64,000 nt of DNA from Brevundimonas aurantiaca (GTDB lineage: Bacteria > Pseudomonadota > Alphaproteobacteria > Caulobacterales > Caulobacteraceae), in assembly GCF_014199955.1 (NCBI RefSeq), contig NZ_JACHOQ010000001.1, positions 124,001-188,000 on the forward strand, written 5' to 3'. Both the position numbers and the translations under genes were made by a program. The notes below the pieces were generated by a model. That model saw nothing but the letters and a program-made list of their open reading frames with translations, did no database searches and was not told where the DNA came from. This document shows, piece after piece, positions 1-10,853 of the stretch (its first letter is position 1; the number at the start of each line of letters is the position of its first letter).

Positions 1-1
1 A

Positions 2-1705
2 GCCATCGCCCAACACTACAGCGTACCGACCACTTTTCTCGATCTGACGACTTCTCCCGAAGTGGCCCTTCTATTTTCCAAGACGGAAGGAGAAAATCCT
101 CCCAATTCGAGATCGGTAATATATTGCTTTCCTCGAGACGTGCTTGAGATAGCAGAAGGGGTAGAAATAGTTGAAATAGATGTATCTAATCTTTGGCGAC
201 TAGAGGCACAGCACGGCCTATTCATAAACGTTACAAACGAAGATGCCCTGCAAGATTTGCGAGAGAAATCGATCCGCATTCATTTTCCATCAGAAAAAAT
301 TTCTGATGTCGAAAAAATAAAAATATACCCGACCAGAAAAAGCGCGTTGGAAATTGTAATAGATCAATGGATATATAGAAATACAATCGATAATGTTTTC
401 CATCAATTTCGTTCCTCCGCCACGGTCTGGACCGGAATAAAAAGAAACACATACCCAGGAGCGTTTCGGTGGCGGACTGTACCGGAGTTGCTTTCAAGCT
501 GGATCGACGACGAGCAGAATTGGCTTGTCCCGACCAGAGAGAGCGTTTCATCGATCGAAGATGTGCAACTAGTCTCGGTGGCGGCGCTGGACCTCAGTTC
601 TCCGACCCGCGCCATTGAATCAGCAAGGGCGGCCATTGCCCCCAGCATCCGGGATTTTAGGAGTGGCGGCCCTCTGCCACAGTACGTCGTAACGCTGGCT
701 AACTCTCCTCAGCACGACGCTAGCGTTTCGACCATCGTCAACAGGTGTTGGGATGGATTGCGAGTTCTTCCTTACCGGCTGGAAGAGTTGATCGAGAGTT
801 TGTGCCTTACCGTGGCAGTTCTAGCGGGTCGCGCTGAGGGCGTCGCAGACATCGATGACTGGCCTAAGCATCTCTGGGGCGAGGTCGAGTTAATCGATGC
901 GGCGCCCGTCGGTGGTCATTTGGAAGCCGCGCCGGTCTCAAAAGCCATGCTCTATGATGCAGCAGAATTTCCAGAACGAGACCGGTTCACGAAATACATG
1001 AAACGACGCGCTCGGTCGGATAAAATGGCAGCCATGGATCTAGTTGTGGACCCATGGCTAATATTCGACTTTGAGAAGCTAAAACACCTATTTGTTACTC
1101 AGTTTGTGCCGATGTCGATTGATGGATTTTGGAAATCCGATCTTGAAGAGTGCGACGGGAAGCTAGAATGTATGTGGAGCATATCGTTCAATCCGGCGCT
1201 TCTAGGTTTCGTGACCAATAGCCGTTACAGATTTAATTCGCCATCGGGGCTTGAACCTCAAATTGATCGTGTGATTTACGTCGCAAAGGACATGAGTAGT
1301 CCGGACTTAGAAGAGGCTTTCTTATCCTGCATGCCCATAATTATAAGAAAAGGTGAGCCGTTCAATGTTAAATTCATCGACTACTCAATGGATGATCGCC
1401 CGATATGGGAAATCCCCAAAGCAATTGAGCAGTGCAGACGGATCGTTGAGATTGGGGGCATCTCCGTTCTCAGGGTTTTTTCGACGATAAATTTCAATGA
1501 CGAGCCGGAGGAGGACCACGGGCATCCAGGACTCGGAGCGTTTGAAGTTTGGCTAATCGCCAAAGGTAAGCTCGCAGCAATGCAAGGAAAGGCTCTCGAT
1601 CCGAATTCTCAGTTGTTCAAGAATTTCTACGCCGACCTATTGAAATCAAATCGTAAAATTGATCGAAAGGCAGAAGCAGCATCGGACTGGCCTGGCGCTG
1701 TTTAG
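2..1705 (+). CDS. FRG-domain protein, 5' end outside window
   Basis: The reading frame is open from the first bases, so the true start lies upstream; 567 codons are visible before TAG. The first visible residues, AQHYSVPTTFLDLTTSPEVA, match the FRG-domain core (xQHYGxPTRLLDxTxxPxxAL), and RLEAQHGLFINV about 55 residues further on fits the second conserved FRG block. The remaining roughly 450 residues match nothing I recognise and show no membrane segment. FRG domains have no settled biochemical activity but recur in defence islands and on mobile elements. The gene is visibly richer in A and T than everything after it, with many AAA/ATA/TTT codons, which suggests horizontal acquisition. A GTG at 62 could be mistaken for a start but would cut the FRG core in two. 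Confidence 0.8.
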   Translation, partial: AIAQHYSVPTTFLDLTTSPEVALLFSKTEGENPPNSRSVIYCFPRDVLEIAEGVEIVEIDVSNLWRLEAQHGLFINVTNEDALQDLREKSIRIHFPSEKISDVEKIKIYPTRKSALEIVIDQWIYRNTIDNVFHQFRSSATVWTGIKRNTYPGAFRWRTVPELLSSWIDDEQNWLVPTRESVSSIEDVQLVSVAALDLSSPTRAIESARAAIAPSIRDFRSGGPLPQYVVTLANSPQHDASVSTIVNRCWDGLRVLPYRLEELIESLCLTVAVLAGRAEGVADIDDWPKHLWGEVELIDAAPVGGHLEAAPVSKAMLYDAAEFPERDRFTKYMKRRARSDKMAAMDLVVDPWLIFDFEKLKHLFVTQFVPMSIDGFWKSDLEECDGKLECMWSISFNPALLGFVTNSRYRFNSPSGLEPQIDRVIYVAKDMSSPDLEEAFLSCMPIIIRKGEPFNVKFIDYSMDDRPIWEIPKAIEQCRRIVEIGGISVLRVFSTINFNDEPEEDHGHPGLGAFEVWLIAKGKLAAMQGKALDPNSQLFKNFYADLLKSNRKIDRKAEAASDWPGAV

Positions 1706-1749
1706 TCAGCTTCGGCTTTAATCAGCCTTCGATGCACCCTGGCCTTCCC

Positions 1750-1779
1750 GATCCCGGGTCCGCTACGCGGCCCGGGATC
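1750..1779. terminator. Palindrome between convergent genes
   Basis: GATCCCGGG at 1750-1758 pairs with CCCGGGATC at 1771-1779, and CCG (1760-1762) with CGG (1768-1770) extends the stem across one bulged T. It sits between the stops of the FRG gene and the oppositely oriented clpB. No U-tract follows on either strand, so it may be a bidirectional terminator or a short REP-like element. It also marks the junction between AT-richer and GC-rich DNA. Confidence 0.5.
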
Positions 1780-1787
1780 ACAAGGAA

Positions 1788-4376
<2,589 letters not shown>

Positions 4377-4449
4377 AGGTGTCCCCTCATCAGGCGGATT
4401 TCGCCCGCGCCGCCCTTTCAGGAAGCGACGACACGGGTCTGTGAAATCC

Positions 4450-4477
4450 AGATGGTGTGACCCGTCGGGCACACAAG
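4450..4477 (-). promoter_or_regulatory. Candidate heat-shock (sigma-32) promoter of clpB
   Basis: On the minus strand CTTGTG (4477-4472) is followed after 16 bases by CCATCT (4455-4450). This resembles the CTTG -35 and CCAT-containing -10 of alphaproteobacterial heat-shock promoters, about 75-100 bases upstream of the clpB start. The match is partial; the call leans on clpB normally being sigma-32 dependent. Confidence 0.35.
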
Positions 4478-4482
4478 GGGTG

Positions 4483-4509
4483 GCGGGCGGGAGATTTCAC
4501 CCCGCCCGC
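4483..4509 (-). terminator. GC-rich hairpin after TonB receptor gene
   Basis: GCGGGCGGG (4483-4491) pairs with CCCGCCCGC (4501-4509) around a 9-base loop, 17 bases past the stop of the TonB receptor gene and upstream of the proposed clpB promoter. There is no U-tract, so termination efficiency is uncertain; its position suggests it separates the two transcription units. Confidence 0.45.
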
Positions 4510-4525
4510 GCTTCGCCGTCATGTC

Positions 4526-6784
4526 TCAGCCGCCGGTCGGGCCGGTCGAGAAGTCGAACTGTTCCGGCTGGCGGCGCGGCCCGCCGAAGTTCCAGGTCAG
4601 GCCGATGTAGAAGGCCCGCAGCTTGATGTCCTGCTCCGAGCGTTCGCGGAACTGCGGCGTCTCATAGATCGTCGTGGTGTTGAAGGTGTTGAACAGGTCG
4701 CGCGCGGTGAAGTTGAACGACAGCTGCTCGTTCAGCTTGCGGCGATAGCCGAGATTGACCATGCCGCCGGCCTCGCGCCGCCCCTGGGCCAAGAGGCTGT
4801 CGCCCTGCCAGAAGCTGGACAGTTGGACGAAGTCCTTGGCCGTCGGCTGCCAGTTCAGGCTCAGACGCCCGCTGGCCAGTGTCGCCTCGCGGTCTCCGCC
4901 GCCGACCACGGCGCCCGAGTCGATCTCCTGACGGAAGACATTGACCCCGGCGCTGTAGCGCAGGGTCGACAGCAGCCGCCCATTCGCCGTCGCCTCGACC
5001 CCCACGTCCTGGCGCGAGCCCAGGTTTTCGGGCCGGGTCAGGAAGACGCCGCCGCCGATGTCGGTCGCCACGTCGGTAAAGGCCTTGTCGGTGTTCCGCA
5101 GATAGGCCGTCGCCTGATAGAAGCTCTGGCCCTTGCGCATCTGCCACATGGCTTCGAAGCTGTCGGTCTCCTGCGGCTCCAGGTCCGGATTGCCGGACCG
5201 GACGTTCAACGGGTCCTGATAGGCGACGAAGGGGTTTAGCTGGCCGGGCTGGGGCCGCTGGATGCGGCGCGAATAGCTGGCGCGCAGGGTCTGTTCGGCC
5301 GACAGCTGATATTGCAGATGGGCCGTCGGATAGGCGCGGAAATAGTCCTGGGACGCCGAGGCGCCGCCGGTCAGATCCTTGATCTCTATGTCCGCCTGTT
5401 CCAGGCGCAGGCCCAGCTGAGCCGACAGCTTCTCGCCCAAAGGACGTTCGTAGGTGGTGTAGAGGGCGTGCACCGTCTGCTCGGCCTCGAACCGGTTGTT
5501 CAGGGCCGGGACGGGCGTCAAGGCGGCCTCGGACGGGCCACGCAGGAAGCCGGCGTCCTGCTCGGGCCGCTGAAGGTTCAGCTCATAGCCCAGGCGCAGC
5601 TTGCCGCCGTCCGACATCGGGCGGGTATAGGCGCTGGTGAAGCCCCAGGTGACCTGATCGACCTCAGTCCGAGTGCGCTCGTACAGGGCCGCCGCCGCCG
5701 GCGTCAGGAAGGTGGTCAGGGCCTGGCTGGTGTTTTCATTGCTGTTGGAATCGTAGCGCAGTTCGTTGGACCATTCATGGCCGTCGCCGTCGAAGCGGCG
5801 CAGCACCCGGGCCGTGGCGCCCCAGTTGGCGAAGTCAAAGTCCGACGATCCCTCGCGCCGATAGGCGTTCGTCACCGCCCCGCCCGCGTTGCGTGTTTCG
5901 AACAGGCTGGAGGCCGAGCCCGTGCCGTCGAAGGCCACGCCGCGCAGTTCGCCGGTGATCTGGGTCTTGTCGTCCAGCTTGTATTCGGCGGTGAAGCGGC
6001 CGAAGGCGCCGTTCTGCTCGGACTCGATCGGCTGATCGACGGTGGTGGTCGAAACCACGGCGCCGGTCGTCGGGTCCAGTTGCTCGCGCGTCCGGGTAAA
6101 GCTCAGCTCCGTCGGATCGGACCGATAGCTGACGTCGCCCGACAGGGTCAGCCGGTCCTTCTGCCACGATCCGCTGAGGCCGGCGTTCCAGCGGCCGTTG
6201 TCGCCGACATTCGCCCGCACCGAGCCGGTGGATTGCGTGCCCGGCTTGGGCGCCGTCGGCTTGGTGATCAGATTGATGACTCCGCCCGACCCCTCGGGGC
6301 TGTAGGCGGCCGAGGGATTGGTCATCACCTCGATCCGCGCATATTGGCTGGCGGGCAGTTGGATCAGCGCCTGCCCGCGACCGGGGCCGGTCAGAATGCC
6401 GGACGGGCGACCGTCGACCAGTATGGTGACATTGGCGTCGCCGCGCAGGGAGACATTGCCCTCCGAGTCCACATCGACCGAGGGCACGTTGCGCAGGGCG
6501 TCGGCCAGGCTGCCGGAGGTCGCCTGCAGATCATTGGCCAGGCTGTAGCTGACGGAATCGATCGAGGTGCGGACGTCGTCGGCGCGCGCCGTCACCGTGA
6601 CGTCGCCGACCGTCGCCGGTTTGTCAGAGGCGGCCGGCGCCTGCCCGGCCGGCGTCTGGGCCGGTCTCTGCTGAGCAGGCGCGGGCGTCTGCGACGGCTC
6701 CGGCGTTTGCGCTTGGGCCAGGGCGGCGGCGGGCAGCACGGCCCAGGCCGCGCCGAGCAGCAGAACGAGTTTGGACGACGTCAT
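4526..6784 (-). CDS. TonB-dependent outer membrane receptor
   Basis: A 752-residue outer-membrane receptor. Residues 1-23 form a signal peptide ending ALA, followed by a Pro/Gln/Thr-rich linker to about residue 55. The plug begins near VTVTARADDV and carries the conserved LRGDANVTILVDG and GGVINLITK blocks; the rest is a beta-barrel ending in an aromatic strand (LTWNFG) followed by a 19-residue tail. It resembles the receptor group with an OMP_b-brl_3-like barrel rather than classical siderophore receptors. The substrate cannot be read from sequence. Its nearest divergent neighbour is a serine hydrolase, and a 15-base palindrome lies in the shared upstream region, so co-regulation is possible. 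Confidence 0.92.
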   Translation of the reverse strand: MTSSKLVLLLGAAWAVLPAAALAQAQTPEPSQTPAPAQQRPAQTPAGQAPAASDKPATVGDVTVTARADDVRTSIDSVSYSLANDLQATSGSLADALRNVPSVDVDSEGNVSLRGDANVTILVDGRPSGILTGPGRGQALIQLPASQYARIEVMTNPSAAYSPEGSGGVINLITKPTAPKPGTQSTGSVRANVGDNGRWNAGLSGSWQKDRLTLSGDVSYRSDPTELSFTRTREQLDPTTGAVVSTTTVDQPIESEQNGAFGRFTAEYKLDDKTQITGELRGVAFDGTGSASSLFETRNAGGAVTNAYRREGSSDFDFANWGATARVLRRFDGDGHEWSNELRYDSNSNENTSQALTTFLTPAAAALYERTRTEVDQVTWGFTSAYTRPMSDGGKLRLGYELNLQRPEQDAGFLRGPSEAALTPVPALNNRFEAEQTVHALYTTYERPLGEKLSAQLGLRLEQADIEIKDLTGGASASQDYFRAYPTAHLQYQLSAEQTLRASYSRRIQRPQPGQLNPFVAYQDPLNVRSGNPDLEPQETDSFEAMWQMRKGQSFYQATAYLRNTDKAFTDVATDIGGGVFLTRPENLGSRQDVGVEATANGRLLSTLRYSAGVNVFRQEIDSGAVVGGGDREATLASGRLSLNWQPTAKDFVQLSSFWQGDSLLAQGRREAGGMVNLGYRRKLNEQLSFNFTARDLFNTFNTTTIYETPQFRERSEQDIKLRAFYIGLTWNFGGPRRQPEQFDFSTGPTGG

Positions 6785-6853
6785 CCCCGATGATCCTGAA
6801 GGTGCGGCGGACGGCTTCCGACGCTTATCGATAATCGTTGCGTATCGAGCCTG

Positions 6854-6868
6854 CTTTGCAATGCAAAG
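6854..6868. promoter_or_regulatory. Perfect palindrome between divergent genes, candidate operator
   Basis: CTTTGCA-A-TGCAAAG is a perfect 7+1+7 palindrome, 70 bases upstream of the TonB receptor start and 115 bases upstream of the serine hydrolase start. The size and symmetry suit a dimeric repressor or activator. No regulator gene is adjacent, so the binding protein is unknown. Confidence 0.4.
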
Positions 6869-6982
6869 TTACATCTTGGACAGGTCCATTACACCTTCGT
6901 CATCCTTGCTCCGAAAGCGATGGGTGACGCGCGCGAAGCGGCGCGTTAGCGTGTCGCCGCATCGAGAGTTGGAGCCCGCGCC

Positions 6983-8620
6983 TTGCCCCTGAACCTGACC
7001 CGTCGTCGCGCCCTGGCCGGCGCCCTCCCGCTGAGCGTCGCGGCCCGCCCGGCCCTGGCCTGGAACGCCGCCAACGACGATACGGCCCTGGCCGAGGCGG
7101 TCGACGCCTATGTGAAGAAGGCGATGGCCGCCTGGCCCGACCAGCCCGCATTGGGAATCGCCGTGGTCAAGGACGGCGCCGCCGTGCTGACCCGCGGCTA
7201 TGGGGTGAAGGTTCAGGGCAAGCCGGCCGTCGCCGATGAACACACCCTGTTCGCCATCGCCTCCAACACCAAGAACGTCACCGCCGCCGCCCTCGCCATT
7301 CTGGTCGATGAGGGCAAGGTCAAATGGGACGCGCCGATCAAGACCTATCTGCCCGATTTCCGGCTGGTCGATCCTTACATCACCGACCACATCACGGTTC
7401 GCGACACCTTGAGCCACCGCGCCGGTTTCGGCCTGGGCGCCGGCGATCTGCTGTTCTGGCCCAACAGCGACCGGACCCGCGCCGAGGTCTTGGCCCAGGC
7501 CGCCTTCGTGCCGATCGAGGACGGGTTCCGCGCTCGATACCATTATTGCAATCTGATGTTCGTGGTCGCGGGGGCGGTGATCGAGGCCGTCTCGGGCCAG
7601 ACCTGGGAAGACTTCATCCAGACGCGGATTCTGGACCGCGTCGGCATGAGCGAGACCGTGCCCCTGGCGCGCCTGGCTGACCCGGCCAAGTCCGCCCTGC
7701 CCCACGGCCGGGTCGGGCCGCCGCTGCGCTATCAGGGCGCCATGACTCCGATCGCGGATTCGATCGTGGAGGTCTGGAATTGGGACTCGGCCGCCGCAGC
7801 CGGCGGAATCTGCACCACCCCGGCCGACTGGGCCAAATGGATCGCAGTGCGCCTGAACGACGGGCGGCTGCCCGACGGGACGCGCCTGTTCTCCGAAGAG
7901 TCCGCCAGGGAAATGTATCGCCCCAACATCATCGTCGGCAACTCGCCGGGCCCGACGGCGGAATTGCCCAACCGCTCCATCGCCTCGACCTACGCCTTGG
8001 GCCTGCAGGTTCAGGACTATCGCGGCGAACGGCTGATCAGCCACGGCGGCGGATCGCCCGGCGGCATTTCCGCGACCGTTCTGATCCCCGGCCGCAAGGT
8101 TGGGTTCAGCATCTTCTCCAACGCGGAAGAGAGCTTCCTGCTGCGGGCTCTTCGCTCAGGCATCGCCGACATCTGCATGGGCAAGATCGACAAGGACTGG
8201 ATCGCCGATTCCAAGCGACTGGAGGCCGAGGGCAACGCCAAGTCCGTCGCGGCCGCCGCCGAGATCGACGCCAAACAGGCGGCGGGCGCGCCGCCCTCCA
8301 TGCCTCTGGACGCCTATGCCGGAACTTGGCGGGATCCCTGGTATGGCGACATCGTCATCGCGCCCAAGACCCGAGGGCGGGGGCGCGACCGCAAGCCGGG
8401 CTTGTGGCTGACCTTCACCCACACCCCGGCCCTGCAAGGCTGGTTAGAACCCTATGACGGCGAGACCTTCCGCACCCGCTTCCCGGACAAGCGGGAGGAA
8501 GACGCCTTTGTGACTTTCGACATCCAGACCGCCAAACCCGCCACGGCGACGATGAAGGGCGTCTCGCCGGACATCGACTTCTCCTACGATTACCAGGATT
8601 TGAGACTGACGCGGATTTGA
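6983..8620 (+). CDS. Exported serine hydrolase, beta-lactamase/class C PBP fold
   Basis: A 545-residue protein beginning at TTG with GGAG 8 bases upstream. The first 27 residues (TRRRALAGALPL...ARPALA) are a twin-arginine signal, so the folded enzyme is probably exported to the periplasm. The beta-lactamase core shows the SxxK nucleophile motif (SNTK), a YCN as the YxN motif and HGG in place of KTG. A C-terminal domain of about 110 residues follows the core, as in other stand-alone ABC/EstB-like esterases and D-aminopeptidases. Beta-lactam hydrolysis is not implied; an esterase or peptidase role is as likely. Confidence 0.88.
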   Translation: MPLNLTRRRALAGALPLSVAARPALAWNAANDDTALAEAVDAYVKKAMAAWPDQPALGIAVVKDGAAVLTRGYGVKVQGKPAVADEHTLFAIASNTKNVTAAALAILVDEGKVKWDAPIKTYLPDFRLVDPYITDHITVRDTLSHRAGFGLGAGDLLFWPNSDRTRAEVLAQAAFVPIEDGFRARYHYCNLMFVVAGAVIEAVSGQTWEDFIQTRILDRVGMSETVPLARLADPAKSALPHGRVGPPLRYQGAMTPIADSIVEVWNWDSAAAAGGICTTPADWAKWIAVRLNDGRLPDGTRLFSEESAREMYRPNIIVGNSPGPTAELPNRSIASTYALGLQVQDYRGERLISHGGGSPGGISATVLIPGRKVGFSIFSNAEESFLLRALRSGIADICMGKIDKDWIADSKRLEAEGNAKSVAAAAEIDAKQAAGAPPSMPLDAYAGTWRDPWYGDIVIAPKTRGRGRDRKPGLWLTFTHTPALQGWLEPYDGETFRTRFPDKREEDAFVTFDIQTAKPATATMKGVSPDIDFSYDYQDLRLTRI

Positions 8621-8707
8621 ACGTTCGGCCTGTGACCTAGGCGCGCAAGGGCGGAACGCCTAGAACCAGCAAACGCTGTCCTTCCATCAACCCAAAGGAG
8701 GACAGCC

Positions 8708-9193
8708 ATGTCGAATTCAGAAACGCCCCGCGCGCTAGACCGCGAAGAAGCGGACATGGTCCGGCAAAGCCAGGCCCTGGACGAGCGGTCGCCGGCAGAA
8801 CTGCGGGAATTGATCGGTAGGCTGCGGGCGCGCCGAGACAAGGCGCAGCGCCAAATCCGCACCCGCGCCCGTTCGGCTCAAGCGCGAGGCGAAACCGCCG
8901 GGGCCGACACCGGCGCGCGAGAGAAGAAGGCGCTGCTGACGGAGGCGATCGCGCGCGTCGCCGAAGCGATGGACGCCCGTCGGAGCGAGGGCGACGGAGA
9001 GACCAAGAGGGCGACCGACAATCTTCGCGACGCAGTCCGGCGCAAGGCTGAGAACCCGACTTGGACCGGCCCCGAGGACCGCACGGCGGATCAAGGACCG
9101 AGCGAAACTCCAAACACCAAGATCGCCCCCTCGGGCGCCCTGCACGCCGAGGGCATGCGGGCCGCTATTTCGCGTTCAACCGGCAATCGTTGA
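8708..9193 (+). CDS. Small highly charged protein of unknown function
   Basis: A 161-residue soluble protein with a perfect Shine-Dalgarno (AAAGGAGG, 7 bases before ATG), which strongly supports expression. It is rich in Arg, Glu, Ala and Asp, predicted helical between about residues 35 and 120, and has no Cys, signal peptide or membrane segment. I do not recognise the family. It is a single-gene unit bounded downstream by a hairpin. The C-terminal 40 residues look disordered (Pro, Thr, Ser, Gly). Confidence 0.75.
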   Translation: MSNSETPRALDREEADMVRQSQALDERSPAELRELIGRLRARRDKAQRQIRTRARSAQARGETAGADTGAREKKALLTEAIARVAEAMDARRSEGDGETKRATDNLRDAVRRKAENPTWTGPEDRTADQGPSETPNTKIAPSGALHAEGMRAAISRSTGNR

Positions 9194-9200
9194 CCCCAGA

Positions 9201-9231
9201 GACCTGAAGCCCCTCCTGCGGACTTCAGGTC
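9201..9231. terminator. Bidirectional hairpin terminator
   Basis: GACCTGAAG (9201-9209) is perfectly complementary to CTTCAGGTC (9223-9231) with a 13-base loop. It lies just after the stop of the small charged protein and overlaps the last codons and stop of the convergent lipoprotein gene. No long U-tract is present. Confidence 0.55.
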
Positions 9232-9971
9232 CTGATTTCCAGCAGCTCCAGCTTGGCTTCCTGCTTCGGCCAAGGGAGGACAAGCCGCCAGCGGCTCTGG
9301 CCGATTCGCTCCAGAACGCCCACCTGATCGCGTTCCGGACGATCGCCATAGGCGGGAAAGCCGGTCTCGGCGTCGCTGAGGGCCTGGGCGCCGATATAGA
9401 CGAGGCGACGATCCGTGTCGGGATAGAGCAGGCCCTGAGTCCGCTGCGACCCCGTCGTCTTGGTCAGAACCAGATCCCCGCCGGGGGTCGTCTCCACCGA
9501 ACAGGCGAACCAGGGATAGTCGACATAGGCCAGACCGGTTCCCTCCCCGCGCCGCCCCAGCTTGATCGTGCGGCACCGATAGGTTCCAGGCGGCGGTTGG
9601 AGGCGGTCCGGCAAGGCGGCGTTGGGGTCGACCAATGGCCCCAGGGCCTCGACCTCAGAGGCGAAGCCGGCGGCCTCGGCCTCGGCGCGGGCCATACGCC
9701 AGGCCTGGTCCAACCGACCGAGCAGGCTGGCGTCGGCCGCCGAGGCGACCTGACGCCAATCGTCGCTTCCGCCTTGAAGCCCGCCTTGAGCTGCGGAAGG
9801 TGCGGCTGCGGCGGCGGCTGTCGCGGGCGGCGCGACGCGCGGGGGGACGCCTTTGGCGGGCGCGCTGACGGCCGGCGAGGTTTCGGCGCGGCTGCCCGGA
9901 CTGTTCTCACCGCAGGCGGACACCGCGAAGCCGAGAAGCAAGGGCGCAAAGAAGGTCGGGGTGCGGCGCAT
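9225..9971 (-). CDS. DUF4893-like lipoprotein, copy 1
   Basis: A 248-residue predicted lipoprotein: a hydrophobic leader with lipobox AVSAC (Cys near residue 20), an Ala/Pro-rich linker, then a domain with DDWRQVASAADASLLGRLDQAW and YRCRTIKLG. The domain looks like DUF4893, of unknown function; the family name is from memory. I choose the ATG at 9971 because GGAGA lies 8 bases before it; a second ATG five codons upstream has no ribosome site. The next gene upstream on the same strand is a clear paralogue, so the pair arose by duplication. Probably periplasmic, lipid anchored. Confidence 0.7.
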   Translation of the reverse strand: MRRTPTFFAPLLLGFAVSACGENSPGSRAETSPAVSAPAKGVPPRVAPPATAAAAAAPSAAQGGLQGGSDDWRQVASAADASLLGRLDQAWRMARAEAEAAGFASEVEALGPLVDPNAALPDRLQPPPGTYRCRTIKLGRRGEGTGLAYVDYPWFACSVETTPGGDLVLTKTTGSQRTQGLLYPDTDRRLVYIGAQALSDAETGFPAYGDRPERDQVGVLERIGQSRWRLVLPWPKQEAKLELLEIRT

Positions 9972-10022
9972 GATCGGCGTCTCCATCGGTTCAGGAGACG
10001 AACGGTCAAGCCGCCGCGCGGT

Positions 10023-10733
10023 TCAGTCGGTCTTGGCCGGAACCAGTTCGATCAGGTCCAGGTTCGACTCATACTGCGGCCACGGCAGCACCAGACGCCA
10101 GCGCGCCTCGCCGATCCGTTCCAGAACGGCGACCAGATCGCGATCACTGTTGCGGCCATAGGAGTTGGCGGCCGGTTCCTGGGCCAGGGCCATGGACCCC
10201 AGCAACAGCATGTGCCGGTCGTTCTCGGGGAACAGGAGGCCCGAAGGCCTCTGGGAGCCGGTCAATTTGGTGAACTTCAGACCGCGCGGCGTCTGTTCGA
10301 TGCGACAGGCGAACCAGCCGTAAACCACATAGCCCAGTCCGTCCTCGCCGCCCTGGGAGCCCAGTTTCACGGTGCGGCAGCGGTAGTCGCCGGTCGGCGG
10401 GGTCACGCCGGGGCGTGCGGCGGACGGATCGATCAGATCGCCCAGACTGTTCAAATCGCCCGAACCGCGCTGGCGTCGCGCCTGTTGCAGGGCCAGATCC
10501 CAGGCGGCGTCACGACGCTGATAGCGATCCCGATCGGTCGAGGTGATGACGCCGCGCCAGTCCATCAGAACCCCGCCCGTTACGGAAGAGGGCGGCGGCG
10601 GGGGCGGAGGCGGCGGCGGGGTGGAGGCGCAGGCCGCCAGAGCGAGAAGGCCCGCCAGAGCCAGACCGCCCTTCGGCCCGGCCCCTGAGGCCAGGCGTCT
10701 AAGCGAGGGACAAGGCGGACGTATCTGGCGCAT
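10023..10733 (-). CDS. DUF4893-like lipoprotein, copy 2
   Basis: A 236-residue lipoprotein paralogous to its downstream neighbour: both share a tryptophan followed by a helical segment, GDYRCRTVKLG versus GTYRCRTIKLG, a GLxYVxYxWFAC block, the G-S-Q-R motif and a closing ERIGxxRWRLVLPWP stretch. The lipobox LAAC is followed by a run of ten prolines that could span peptidoglycan. ATG at 10733 has AGGGAAG 6 bases upstream and puts the leader at the N terminus; the frame extends 29 codons further without support. 51 bases separate it from copy 1, so the two are likely co-transcribed. Confidence 0.72.
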   Translation of the reverse strand: MRQIRPPCPSLRRLASGAGPKGGLALAGLLALAACASTPPPPPPPPPPSSVTGGVLMDWRGVITSTDRDRYQRRDAAWDLALQQARRQRGSGDLNSLGDLIDPSAARPGVTPPTGDYRCRTVKLGSQGGEDGLGYVVYGWFACRIEQTPRGLKFTKLTGSQRPSGLLFPENDRHMLLLGSMALAQEPAANSYGRNSDRDLVAVLERIGEARWRLVLPWPQYESNLDLIELVPAKTD

Positions 10734-10853
10734 CAACGCTTCCCTGTGAAAAGGCGTCCGAGGGGACGGACCTTGCGGCGAAGTCGGTCTTTTAGGCCCT
10801 TGGTCGGCGGCCCGCGTCAAGACCGCAGCCGCAGATCACGGCTTGGCGGGGGA

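Noticed and set aside
5312..6793. 493-codon plus-strand frame across the TonB receptor gene
   Set aside because: Antisense shadow; low-complexity Arg/Gly/Ala translation and no ribosome site.
10590..10625. GC-rich simple repeat that might be a regulatory tract
   Set aside because: It encodes the ten-proline linker of the second lipoprotein and is explained by coding sequence.
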